Source: Candidatus Woesearchaeota archaeon (GTDB taxonomy: Archaea; Nanobdellota; Nanobdellia; Woesearchaeales; JAHWIC01). From it: 64,000 nt of DNA. Positions within the stretch are counted from its first letter, which is position 1, and every line of letters starts with the position of its first letter. Of this stretch, positions 35,722 to 43,554 are shown piece by piece. Position numbers and translations under genes: made by a program. The notes under the pieces are model-generated. The model did no database searches. It was not told the DNA's origin and worked only from the letters and a program-made list of their open reading frames with translations. The DNA lies in assembly GCA_019322805.1 (NCBI GenBank), contig JAHWIC010000002.1, forward strand, positions 1 through 64,000, given 5' to 3'.

Positions 35722-35747
35722 TGACTACGCTTTAATCAATCTAAGAG
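35722..35747 (+). other. BHB intron in tRNA-Ile anticodon loop (37/38)
   Basis: Central helix CTTA with TAAG, bulges TA|T and AG|A. This is a textbook canonical junction. Confidence 0.9.
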
Positions 35748-35769
35748 AGCCAGCGGTCTGGGGTTCAAA

Positions 35770-35795
35770 TAGTAATGCTCAGCATTGCTTGGATG
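35770..35795 (+). other. BHB intron in tRNA-Ile T loop (59/60)
   Basis: Central helix TTCA with TGGA, bulges AA|T and TG|T. The intron is mostly one hairpin, AGTAATGC-TCA-GCATTGCT. Confidence 0.85.
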
Positions 35796-35883
35796 TCCCC
35801 GCGGACTCATAGGGCGGGCTGTAACAGCTTGCCCATTTTCAATGCCCCTGTGGTGTAGTCCGGCCAATCATTCAGCCTTTTCG

Positions 35884-35923
35884 TGTTGGCAATCGTCCGA
35901 CTCGGTGCGATTCCATCGAAAAC
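35884..35923 (+). other. BHB intron in tRNA-Glu anticodon loop (37/38)
   Basis: Central helix TTTT with GAAA, bulges CG|T and AC|A. The intron body has AATCG/CGATT stacked on GG/CC. Confidence 0.82.
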
Positions 35924-35944
35924 AGGCTGGGACCTGGGTTCGAA

Positions 35945-35974
35945 CGCCGTTAAGCGAAGCTTATGGCTTGAAAG
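35945..35974 (+). other. BHB intron in tRNA-Glu T loop, TATGGC-family hairpin
   Basis: Central helix TTCG with TGAA, bulges AA|C and AG|T. The body is GCC-G-TTAAGC-GAA-GCTTA-TGGC, the clearest case of the shared hairpin inside an intron. Confidence 0.85.
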
Positions 35975-36068
35975 TCCCGGCGGGGGCATTTATTCTTTTT
36001 TCATCAAAAGTTATTTAAAAGGCATTCTCCTATGATGGGCTAGGTATATAGGTATAAGGTGCAATCTT

Positions 36069-36344
36069 ATGGCAAAAGCCTATGGGAAATGTAAACTATG
36101 CGGAGCGGATAGTTTTCTTAACTTTGCTGGACTTTGCAAGAAGTGCAATAAGAAAAAAGAAGGCACAGAGATAAAAAAAGAGATATTTAGTGACCGAGAA
36201 ATAGAGAAAGAAGCAAAGAAGAAAGAGATGGCAGCAATACAAGAGAAAATAGTAGAAACCAAAAAAGAAGCACCAGCAGAAGAAGCTAAGGAAGAAAAAT
36301 CTGCAGAGGAAAGCAAAGAAAAGGCTGAAGATAAGAAAGAGTGA
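36069..36344 (+). CDS. small zinc-ribbon protein with charged tail
   Basis: The 91-residue protein has two CxxC pairs in its first 40 residues (GKCKLCGADS and GLCKKCNKK), followed by a long Glu/Lys/Ala-rich tail. No function is recognised; the ribbon suggests RNA or protein binding. It stands alone between the tRNA cluster and the 16S promoter, with an AT-rich promoter near 36007-36020. Confidence 0.65.
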   Translation: MAKAYGKCKLCGADSFLNFAGLCKKCNKKKEGTEIKKEIFSDREIEKEAKKKEMAAIQEKIVETKKEAPAEEAKEEKSAEESKEKAEDKKE

Positions 36345-36401
36345 TGCAAAGTATGCATGCCTTTACAATATATTCTTAATCATATAGTGCTAAATAGAAA
36401 T

Positions 36402-36410
36402 CTTTATAAA
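36402..36410 (+). promoter_or_regulatory. rRNA operon promoter (TATA box)
   Basis: CTTTATAAA lies about 177 nt before the 16S start. The intervening leader (36411-36586) holds short inverted repeats likely used for pre-rRNA processing, such as GGGAAGTTATTTCCC near 36540-36555, and no gene. Confidence 0.5.
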
Positions 36411-36826
36411 GAGGCGAAAATTTCTCCCCTTATCGCCACCAATATATTCTAGATATCCAAACTCTAGAATTTCTACCCTGAAAAGGGATTTTAACTGCAA
36501 ACAAGCAGATTTAGGTATGCTTGATGCTATCATCAAGTATGGGAAGTTATTTCCCGTCAAATGTGACAATAGTGCGACCAAAATAAATTCCCGTTGATCC
36601 TGCGGGAGATTGCTGCTATTGGGATTCGATTAAGCCATGCAAGTTTGCTCTCTTCGGAGGGCAGCTGACTGCTCAGTAACACGTCGATAACCTACCCTTA
36701 GGTTAGGGATAACCTCGGGAAACTGGGGCTAATACCTAATAGAGGAATTATACTGGAATGTTTTTTCCTTGAAAGGCAACGCCTAAGGATGGGATGGCGG
36801 CGGATTAGGTTGTTGGTGGGGTAATG

Positions 36827-36861
36827 GTAAGCGAAGCGGTATTAAGCTTCGCTTAATACAA
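36827..36861 (+). other. 16S mini-intron 1 (35 nt)
   Basis: The flanks join to GGTGGGGTAATG|GCCCACCAAG, the expected archaeal sequence near E. coli position 260-270. Exon stem GGTGGG/CCCACC; central helix GTAA with ATAC (three pairs plus a mismatch); bulges TG|G and AA|G. The body is a 10-bp hairpin, TAAGCGAAGC / GCTTCGCTTA. Confidence 0.82.
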
Positions 36862-36933
36862 GCCCACCAAGCCGAAGATCCGTAGGAGCCATGAGAGTGG
36901 TAGCTCCGAGAAGGGCACTGAGATACTGGCCCT

Positions 36934-36964
<31 letters not shown>

Positions 36965-37348
36965 CTACAATGCACGAAAGTGTGATAGGGGGATCCCAAG
37001 TGCTCATGCTTTGCATGGGCTTTTGCCAAGAGTAAGTATCTTGGCGAATAAGTGGTGGGTAAGACTGGTGCCAGCCGCCGCGGTAATACCAGCGCCACAA
37101 GTGGCAATCGTATTTATTTGGCCTAAAGCGTCCGTAGCCGGTCTGGTAAATCTTTTGTGAAATTGTTAGGCTTAACCTAACAACGCGCAGAAGAGACTGC
37201 CAGACTTGGGACCAGAGAGGGGTTGGAAGTATTTCTGGGGGAGCGGTAAAATGTTATAATCCCAGAAAGACTACCTGTGGCAAAAGCGTCCAACCAGAAT
37301 GGATCCGACGGTGAGGGTCGAAAGCTAGGGGAGCGATCCGGATTAGAT

Positions 37349-37452
37349 ACGAGAAACTATGTCTAATTTTTGGAATTAACTTGTAAATCGTTCATCAAAG
37401 ACTATTACGAGTTAAGGAAGGAGATTGCTATATGATGGTTTACTCGCTAACT
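37349..37452 (+). other. 16S mini-intron 2 (104 nt)
   Basis: The flanks join to GGATTAGAT|ACCCGAGTAGTCC, the universal 16S sequence around E. coli 785-805. Central helix TTAG with CTAA, bulges AT|A and CT|A, then intron stem CGAG/CTCG. The interior has no reading frame for a homing endonuclease. This is also a common PCR priming site. Confidence 0.92.
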
Positions 37453-37556
37453 ACCCGAGTAGTCCTAGCTGTAAACTCTGCGAGCTAGGTGTTGCGTATT
37501 CTTCGTGAATACGTGGTGTCGAAGCGAAGGTGTTAAGCTCGCCGCCTGGGAAGTAT

Positions 37557-37597
<41 letters not shown>

Positions 37598-37736
37598 TAC
37601 AAGGGGTGCGGCGTGCGGTTTAATCTAATTCAACGCAGAGAACCTCACCAGAAGCGACGGCAGGATGAAGGTCAGATTAAAGGTTTTACCTGACAAGCCG
37701 AGAGGTAGTGCATGGCCGTCGTCAGCTCGTGCCGTA

Positions 37737-37768
37737 TCTGTTAATTGCGTAAGCAATTATGGCGGTTT
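37737..37768 (+). other. 16S mini-intron 3 (32 nt), TATGGC-family hairpin
   Basis: The flanks join to CGTGCCGTA|AGGTGTCCTG, the expected sequence near E. coli 1065-1070. Central helix GCCG with CGGT, bulges TA|T and TT|A. The body is TTAATTGC-GTAA-GCAATTATGGC. Confidence 0.88.
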
Positions 37769-38064
37769 AGGTGTCCTGTTAAGTCAGGCAACGAGCGAGA
37801 CCTGTATCTATAATTGCTAACGAGTCTTTCGATGATCGAGCACATTATAGAGACTGCCTTTGAAAAAAGGAGGAAGGTGCAGGCAACGATAGGTCTGTAT
37901 GCTCCGAATCTTCTGGGCTACACGCGCGCAACAATGGTAAGGACAATGGGATACAACTCCGAAAGGAGAAGTTAATCCTCGAAACCTTATCCAAGTCCAG
38001 ATCGAGGGCTGCAATTCGCCCTCGTGACGTTGGAATCCCTAGTAATCAGGGTTCATCATACCCT

Positions 38065-38115
<51 letters not shown>

Positions 38116-38182
38116 AGGGCTTAGATGAGATTTGATTTTTAATTAACTCGAATCTAAGCTCAGCGAGGAGGGTTAAGTCGTC

Positions 38183-38225
<43 letters not shown>

Positions 38226-38289
38226 TTATTTCAATTTTTCATGATCAGAAACTGGGCCCGTAGCTCAGCAGTAGAGCGCCGCCCTTGCA

Positions 38290-38320
38290 TTATACGTTTA
38301 TAGTATATAGTATACGAGCG
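38290..38320 (+). other. BHB intron in tRNA-Ala anticodon loop (37/38)
   Basis: Central helix CTTG with CGAG, bulges CA|T and CG|A. The AT-rich body is TATAC/GTATA-like. Confidence 0.88.
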
Positions 38321-38342
38321 AGGCGGAGGCCTCGGGTTCGAA

Positions 38343-38373
38343 TATTCCAGGACCATTGGACTGGATTTGAAAG
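38343..38373 (+). other. BHB intron in tRNA-Ala T loop (59/60)
   Basis: Central helix TTCG with TGAA, bulges AA|T and AG|T. The body is TCCAG/CTGGA with a short loop. Confidence 0.87.
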
Positions 38374-39641
38374 TCCCGACGGGTCCATCTTTTACCTTAG
38401 GTGCAGAATAATCAGATAATGCTTATTTTTCATTTGAACCAATCAATGATTGTATTATCTTGGTTGGAAGGTTGAAATCATTTTAATGAAACCATGCATA
38501 GTTGGTAGTAATGCTATTAGGTGGATGACTAGGCTCAAACGCTGATGAAGGATGTGACAAGCTACATTATGCTCTGGCGAGTCGCACGTAGACTTTGAAC
38601 CGGAGATTCCTGAATGAGACTTCTCATTAGATCCGTAAGGATCGGGAACGCAGGGAATTGAAACGTCTTAGTACCTGCAGGAAAAGAAATCAATTGAGAT
38701 GCTGTTAGTAAAGGCGATTGAAGACAGCTCAAGGCAAACTGAATCCTTTGTTGAAAGGCAAAGGAGATGTGGTGTTATAAGACCGCCTACATAGGTTTTC
38801 TCTTGGGAACCTGAAGTCCCTTGGAAAAAGGTACCTAAGAATGTGACAGTCATGTAAGGGTAACTGAGAAAGACCTTGGCGGTATCTTGAGTACCATTTG
38901 CTGGATACCAAATGGGAATTTGGGAGGCATCAACTTCCAACCTTAAATACGTTTTGAGTCCGATAGAGCATTAGTACAGTGATGGAAAGTTGAAAAGAAC
39001 CCTTGATAGGAAGTAAAAAGAACCTGAAACCTAATAGCTATAGTAAGGTACTGCTCTTCGGAGCTGTACCGTACGTTTCGAATAACGTGCCAGGGAGTTT
39101 ATCTAAGTGGCAAGGGTAATCCCTAAAGGAGTACCCGCAGGGAAACCAAAATGCTCGCAGCCTGCAAGGAGCGAGGTATGAAAGTGCCTAGAGTCACTTG
39201 GATATGACCCGAAGCCAGGCGATCTAACCCTGAGTAAGGTGAAACAAGGGTAAAACCTTGTGGAGGCCTGAAGAGGTTCTACGAGCAAGTGTTCTTCTAA
39301 CTTGGGGCTAGGGGTGAAAAGCCAATCGAGCCTGGCGATAGCTGGTTCCTACCAAAATTGGCCGTAGTCAAGTCCTAAGCGAGATAGCTAGAATGGTAGA
39401 GCTACGGATTGGGGATTTAGGTCTCGAAAGGGATCGGTCTCCTGTCCAACTCCGAATATGCTAGCGTTGTAGACCTTAGGAGACGGGGAGCCTGGGGTAA
39501 GCTTGGCTTCCAAGAGGGGAACAACCCAGACTACAGTTAAGGTCCCTAAATACTGACTAAGTGTTAAAGGGTGAAGAGTGTTCAAGGTCATAGACAGCGA
39601 GGAGGTTGGCTCAGAAGCAGCCACCCTTTAAAAAGTGCGTA

Positions 39642-39679
39642 TACATTACGACGCTTTTAAGCGGCGTATGGCTCGCAAG
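39642..39679 (+). other. 23S mini-intron 1 (38 nt) in the GTPase-associated centre
   Basis: The flanks join to AGTGCGTA|ACAGCTTACTTGTCAAG, the conserved helix 43/44 sequence around E. coli 1095. Central helix TGCG with CGCA; bulges TA|T and AG|A, the same as in tRNA-Ile. The body is ACG-A-CGCTT-TT-AAGCG-G-CGT followed by ATGGC. Confidence 0.9.
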
Positions 39680-41038
39680 ACAGCTTACTTGTCAAGATCT
39701 TGGGCCTCTAAAATGGACGGGGCTAAGTCAGTTACCGATACTGTAGACCACTCAAAAGAGTGCGTGGTAGGTAGGCGTTTTGGAAGGGCAGAAGCATTCT
39801 TGAAAAGGAATGTGAACCTTTCAAAAATGAGAATCCTGGCGGTAGTAGGATCTAAGCAGAGTGAGAATCTCTGCCACTGAAAGGGCAAGGGTTCCTTGAC
39901 AATGTCAATCAGTCAAGGGTTAGTTGAACCTAACGGAGTCCATAAATTGGATACTCTGGAAAGAGCAAAAGGTTAATATTCCTTTACTATCCGAGTATAC
40001 GTGGCAACACAAGTCTGGTTTCCGACTCTTTGGGATAGACCGACATAAACCTTCGTTTGTGTTAATAAGAATAAATCAGGGGAGTATCATAACGATGAGA
40101 ACCTGATTAAATCTTAGAATAGTGGGTCGTATGATTCATTCGGTTGATTCCTGGAGACCATGAAAAGGGAATCAGAAAAAATCTTGGATAATTATACCCA
40201 GAACCAGCACTGGTGCCCCTAGGTGAGAAACCTAAAGTGTGAAGGCATAACTTGATTGAGGGAATTCGGCAAATTAGTCCCGTACCTTCGGTATAAGGGA
40301 TCCCTGCGATTGTGGCTTTTAGTTGCGATTGCAGGGCGTAGTGACTAAGGAGGTCCGACTGTTTAACAAAAACTTAACTGACTGCTAGCCTGCAAAGGTG
40401 TGTATAGTCAGTGAAGCCTGCCCAGTGCCAGTACTTTAAACTTGGTTCCAACTGAGCTAAGAGCTGGTATACGGCGGGAGTAACTATAACTCTCTTAAGG
40501 TAGCGTAATACCTTGTCGTTTGAATGACGACTTGCATGAATGGCGCAACGAGATCTCCACTGTCCCCAATCAGGAGCCTCCGAACTCCCTTTCCTGGTGC
40601 AAAAGCCAGGGATCTCCAGTGGGAAGCGAAGACCCCGTGAAACTTTACTGTAGCTTATCATTGCGACGTGAGTTTTGTTGTATAGCGTAAGTGGGAGCTG
40701 CTAAGCTTAAGTCGTCAGGCTTAAGATAGGCGACGATGTAACACCACTTTTCAGAATTTGCGTTGCTAACTTCGAAAGAAAGACATTGATAGGTGGACAG
40801 TTTGGCTGGGGTGGCACCCCGCTGAAATTGTATCAGCGGGGCCCAATGGTTGGCTCAATCCGGTCAGAAATCGGATGTCGAGTGCAAAGGCAAAAGCCAG
40901 CCTGACTGGATTCTTACTAAGATGGAATCCAGAAACGAAAGTTAGGCTTAGCGAACCTCTATGTCCTCCTTGATGGGGGCTAGAGATGACCAAAAAGTTA
41001 CTCCGGGGATAACAGAGTTGTCGCGCCCGAGAGTTCAT

Positions 41039-41073
41039 AGAAAGCAGCGAGTCCTTCGCTGCTCTCAGGACAA
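41039..41073 (+). other. 23S mini-intron 2 (35 nt) near the peptidyl-transferase centre
   Basis: The flanks join to GAGAGTTCAT|ATCGACGGCGCGG, the universal sequence around E. coli 2465-2480. Central helix GTTC with GGAC, bulges AT|A and AA|A. The body is an 8-bp hairpin, AGCAGCGA / TCGCTGCT. Confidence 0.92.
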
Positions 41074-41130
41074 ATCGACGGCGCGGCTTGCTACATCGAT
41101 GTCGGCTCTTCCTATCCTGGATGTGCAGAA

Positions 41131-41175
41131 GTATAATTTGCTGGGCAAATTATGCTCAGTAACTTGTTACTGTAT
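41131..41175 (+). other. 23S mini-intron 3 (45 nt)
   Basis: The flanks join to GGATGTGCAGAA|GCATCCAAGGGTG, matching the helix around E. coli 2530-2545. Central helix GCAG with CTGT, bulges AA|G and AT|G. The body has two perfect hairpins: ATAATTTGC/GCAAATTAT and CAGTAAC/GTTACTG. Confidence 0.87.
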
Positions 41176-41602
41176 GCATCCAAGGGTGGGGGTGTTCACC
41201 CATTAAAAGGGATCGTGAGCTGGGTTCAGAACGCTGTGAGGCAGTTTGTTTGATATCTACTGGAGATGTTGATGTCTGAAGGGAAGGATCCTCTAGTACG
41301 AGAGGAACGAGGATTCGGCGCCTCTGGTTTACCGGTTATCCGAAAGGGTAAGCTGGGCAGCTACGCGCCAAGGGATAAGAGCTGAAAGCATCTAAGCTCG
41401 AAACCCGCCTTGAAAATAGACATCTTAGGACACGAGCAAAATACTCGTTTAATGGAACTGATGTGTAAGTATAAAGCTTCGGCGATATATTCAGCATGCA
41501 GTTCCCAACAGTCCATTTTACCAACTATGTATGGTTTTTCATTTATTTTATTCTTTGTTCTAGTATCAATGGATCTTTTGCATAGTGTGAACTCTATTAT
41601 CT

Positions 41603-41635
41603 AAACTGCCTCACAGCGTTAGTCTCACGACCCTT
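41603..41635 (+). other. inverted copy of a 23S peptidyl-transferase segment
   Basis: AAACTGCCTCACAGCGTT (41603-41620) is an exact reverse complement of 41230-41247 inside 23S. After a 10-nt deletion relative to the target it continues with CTCACGA-CCCTT, complementary to AAGGG-TCGTGAG just upstream of that segment. It lies 66 nt after the 23S 3' end and would be in the same precursor RNA. Confidence 0.6.
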
Positions 41636-41680
41636 ATTTCTATCAATAATTTTTTAAAGTAAGTGGTGTTCTTTTACAGC

Positions 41681-42082
41681 ATGGCTAGACTATTCAAGAA
41701 TATGGAGATATACCAATTAAGCTATAACCTTGCAATAGATATTCATAGGTTATTGGACAAGTTCCCTGAGAAAGAAAAGGATAACTTAATATCTCAGATG
41801 AGAAGAGCAGTTACGTCTATTCCGTTGAATATTGCTGAGGGAAGCGTAAAAAAATCCTATAGAGAATTTCTTAATTTTTTAGGCTACTCTTATGGTTCTG
41901 CAAAAGAACTTGACGTTTTATTATCAATGTCAAAAGATTTAAAATATATCACAGAGAAAGAATATGATGAGCTTTTTGGTAAGCTAGACAAACTTATGGC
42001 GAAACTTTTTGGTTTTATGAAGAATATTGAATCAAGGTTTGAAAATAAAAAGAAATTTTTTACAAAGTATAAAGGAAAATGA
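41681..42082 (+). CDS. four-helix-bundle protein (23S intervening-sequence protein family)
   Basis: About 133 residues with FKNMEIYQLSYNLAIDIHRLLDKFP, LISQMRRAVTSIPLNIAEGS and FLNFLGYSYGSAKELDVLL, the signature of the four-helix-bundle family first found as an ORF in bacterial 23S intervening sequences. It probably forms a ring-like pentamer and has no known enzymatic role. The ATG at 41681 is preferred over 41663. It lies directly after the intron-bearing 23S gene and overlaps Kae1 by ATGA. Confidence 0.85.
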   Translation: MARLFKNMEIYQLSYNLAIDIHRLLDKFPEKEKDNLISQMRRAVTSIPLNIAEGSVKKSYREFLNFLGYSYGSAKELDVLLSMSKDLKYITEKEYDELFGKLDKLMAKLFGFMKNIESRFENKKKFFTKYKGK

Positions 42083-43056
42083 TATGTTTAGGTATTGAAA
42101 GCACAGCTCACACCTTTGGTGTTGGAATCATTGACGATAAAGGAAAGATACTAGCTGATGCTAGAAATAGCTATACAACAGAATCTGGTGGGATTCATCC
42201 TTCTCAAGCAAAGGAGCACCATGAGTTAGTTGCTGACGAGGTTATTTACGAAGCTCTTAACCAAGCTAAGCTTGAACTTAAGGATATTAATTTGATTAGT
42301 TTTTCACAAGGTCCTGGTTTGCCACCTTGCCTTGTTGTTGGATTGCAGAAGGTGAAAGAGCTTTCTAAAAAAGCCCATAAGCCTGTTGTTGGTGTTAATC
42401 ATTGTATTGCGCATCTTGAAATTGGAAATCTATTGACTAATTCTAATGATCCTGTATTGCTATATGTGAGCGGAGCAAATACTCAGGTTATTGCTTACGA
42501 CGGCGGCAAGTATAGAATATTTGGAGAGACTCTTGATAAGGGTGTTGGTAATTTTCTTGATGCTTTTGCTCGTCATGCTGGAATGGGCTTTCCAGGCGGA
42601 CCTAAGATATACGAGCTTGCACTTAAAGGCAAAGAATATGTTGAACTGCCTTATGTTGTAAAAGGAATGGATATTTCTGTAAGCGGTATTCTTACAAATG
42701 TAAAACAAAAGTTTGATTCTAAAAAGTACAAGTTAGAGGATTTAGCATATTCTATTCAGGAAACCGTTTTTGCAATGCTTGTTGAGGTTGCTGAGCGTGC
42801 TATGGCACACTGCGAAAAAACAGAGCTTTTGCTTGGTGGTGGAGTTGCTTGCAATAAAAGATTGCAGGAGATGTGTGAGAAGATGTGTAAGGATAGAGGC
42901 GCTAGATTATTTGTTCCTGAAAACCGTGTTTTAACTGATAATGCAATAATGATTGCTTGGCAGGGTATTCTCGAGCAGAAGAAACGCGAGCCACTTGATA
43001 AGATTGATATTCTGCCAAATTGGCGTACTGATGATGTTAAGGTTGATTGGAGATAA
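42079..43056 (+). CDS. kae1: tRNA threonylcarbamoyladenosine synthase Kae1
   Basis: The catalytic KEOPS subunit transfers threonylcarbamoyl to A37 of ANN-decoding tRNAs. The 325-residue protein has LGIESTAHTFGVGI at the N-terminus, the metal histidines H108 and H112 (VNHCIAHLEIG), FSQGPGLPPCL, YVSGANTQVI and the C-terminal LLGGGVACNKRL. The fused Bud32 kinase of some archaea is absent. Its TAA is followed at once by element copy C. Confidence 0.96.
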   Translation: MICLGIESTAHTFGVGIIDDKGKILADARNSYTTESGGIHPSQAKEHHELVADEVIYEALNQAKLELKDINLISFSQGPGLPPCLVVGLQKVKELSKKAHKPVVGVNHCIAHLEIGNLLTNSNDPVLLYVSGANTQVIAYDGGKYRIFGETLDKGVGNFLDAFARHAGMGFPGGPKIYELALKGKEYVELPYVVKGMDISVSGILTNVKQKFDSKKYKLEDLAYSIQETVFAMLVEVAERAMAHCEKTELLLGGGVACNKRLQEMCEKMCKDRGARLFVPENRVLTDNAIMIAWQGILEQKKREPLDKIDILPNWRTDDVKVDWR

Positions 43057-43215
43057 AATCAATTTAAAGAACATCATTTGAAAAATAAATCTGATTTTTG
43101 CTTTCTTCTCTTGTTTAAAGCAAAAATCCTCTACACTTGGTTCTTGAAGAAAAAGAATAAGAAGAAAATTCCTTTAATGTAGTGAATAAGGGAATTTTCA
43201 GATTTAATTTTTGTT
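43057..43215 (+). repeat. dispersed multi-hairpin element, copy C (short)
   Basis: ATCAATTTAAAG follows the Kae1 stop. Hairpin 1 pairs GATTTTTGCTTT with AAAGCAAAAATC (about 43092-43128) and hairpin 2 pairs GAAAATTCC with GGGAATTTTC (about 43163-43200). The third hairpin of copies A and D is missing. Confidence 0.65.
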
Positions 43216-43284
43216 CTATTGATAAAGACTACAATCGCAACATATTTATACAAGTTATTTGAAAATAATCTAAGAGGTGATAGC

Positions 43285-43371
43285 ATGCCATGCGGATGTT
43301 GTGGATCAAGAAAAAAGAAGGCTTCTAAGAAGAAGGCTTCTAAGAAGAAAGGTAAGAAGAAAAAGAGATAA
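43285..43371 (+). CDS. 28-residue Cys/Lys-rich miniprotein
   Basis: The frame reads MPCGCCGSRKKK then two ASKKK repeats and a Lys/Arg tail, ending TAA at 43369. A TATA-like ATATTTATA near 43241-43249 and a GAGGTGAT ribosome site just before the ATG make expression likely. Three cysteines within four residues (C3, C5, C6) plus a basic tail suggest metal and nucleic-acid binding. No known family is recognised. Confidence 0.65.
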   Translation: MPCGCCGSRKKKASKKKASKKKGKKKKR

Positions 43372-43392
43372 TTCAGTTCTTTCTTTTATTTT

Positions 43393-43554
43393 TTATTTTT
43401 GTTCGTGAGCTTCTTCAAATCTCTTTTCTTTTTTTGGTGTAAACTCTGCAAATACTGCACCGCAATCCTGGCAGATTAATTCATCCTTTTCTTTGTCATA
43501 TATGACATTTGTACTGCCGCATTCCTGGCACTCTTTTTTTAGTTTTTCTTTCAT
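43393..43554 (-). CDS. TFIIB-type zinc ribbon protein
   Basis: A 53-residue protein, MKEKLKKECQECGSTNVIYD, with CxxC pairs ECQECG and ICQDCG. The ribbon resembles the N-terminal zinc finger of TFB, without the cyclin folds. It starts in the ATGA overlapping the LonB stop, so it is translated with the protease; the longer frame to 43608 would lie inside lonB. Function unknown. Confidence 0.7.
   Translation of the reverse strand: MKEKLKKECQECGSTNVIYDKEKDELICQDCGAVFAEFTPKKEKRFEEAHEQK

Larger units (their letters stand above)
35682..35809 (+). tRNA. tRNA-Ile(TAT) with two introns
   Basis: The acceptor is GAGTCCG / CGGACTC plus A. The D stem GCTC/GAGC and the anticodon stem CTGGT/GCCAG are intact. 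After removing the 26-nt intron at 35722-35747 the anticodon loop is CTTATAA, anticodon TAT. After removing a second 26-nt intron at 35770-35795 the T loop is TTCAAAT. UAU for isoleucine is unusual in archaea, where AUA is generally read by a modified CAU anticodon. Confidence 0.88.
35844..35988 (+). tRNA. tRNA-Glu(TTC) with two introns
   Basis: The acceptor is GCCCCTG / CGGGGGC plus A. The D region TGGTGTAGTCCGGCCAATCAT matches archaeal tRNA-Glu. The anticodon stem CAGCC/GGCTG surrounds T32-T33-TTC-G37 and A38, split by a 40-nt intron (35884-35923). The T stem CTGGG/CCCGG surrounds TTCGAA and T60, split by a 30-nt intron (35945-35974). The 145-nt gene becomes 75 nt. Confidence 0.9.
38254..38387 (+). 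tRNA. tRNA-Ala(TGC) with two introns, in the rRNA spacer
   Basis: Acceptor GGGCCCG / CGGGTCC plus A; D arm TAGCTCAGCAGTAGAGC; anticodon stem CCGCC/GGCGG with loop CTTGCA-A after removing 31 nt (38290-38320); T stem TCGGG/CCCGA with loop TTCGAA-T after removing 31 nt (38343-38373). tRNA-Ala between 16S and 23S is the usual archaeal location. The 134-nt gene becomes 72 nt. Confidence 0.93.
38489..41537 (+). rRNA. 23S ribosomal RNA with three mini-introns
   Basis: The ends are placed by the terminal helix: AAACCATGCATAGTTGG (38489-38505) pairs with CCAACTATGTATGGTTT (41521-41537). Universal segments are seen, including the sarcin-ricin loop AGTACGAGAGGAACG (41297-41311), AACTATAACTCTCTTAAGGTAGCG and CCGGGGATAACAGAG. 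Three insertions (38, 35 and 45 nt) interrupt highly conserved parts. Without them the RNA is about 2931 nt. No 5S gene follows. Confidence 0.94.

Noticed and set aside
41538..43300. A 5S rRNA gene after 23S
   Set aside because: I looked for the archaeal 5S core motifs downstream of 23S and in the other gaps and did not see them. The 5S gene is probably elsewhere.
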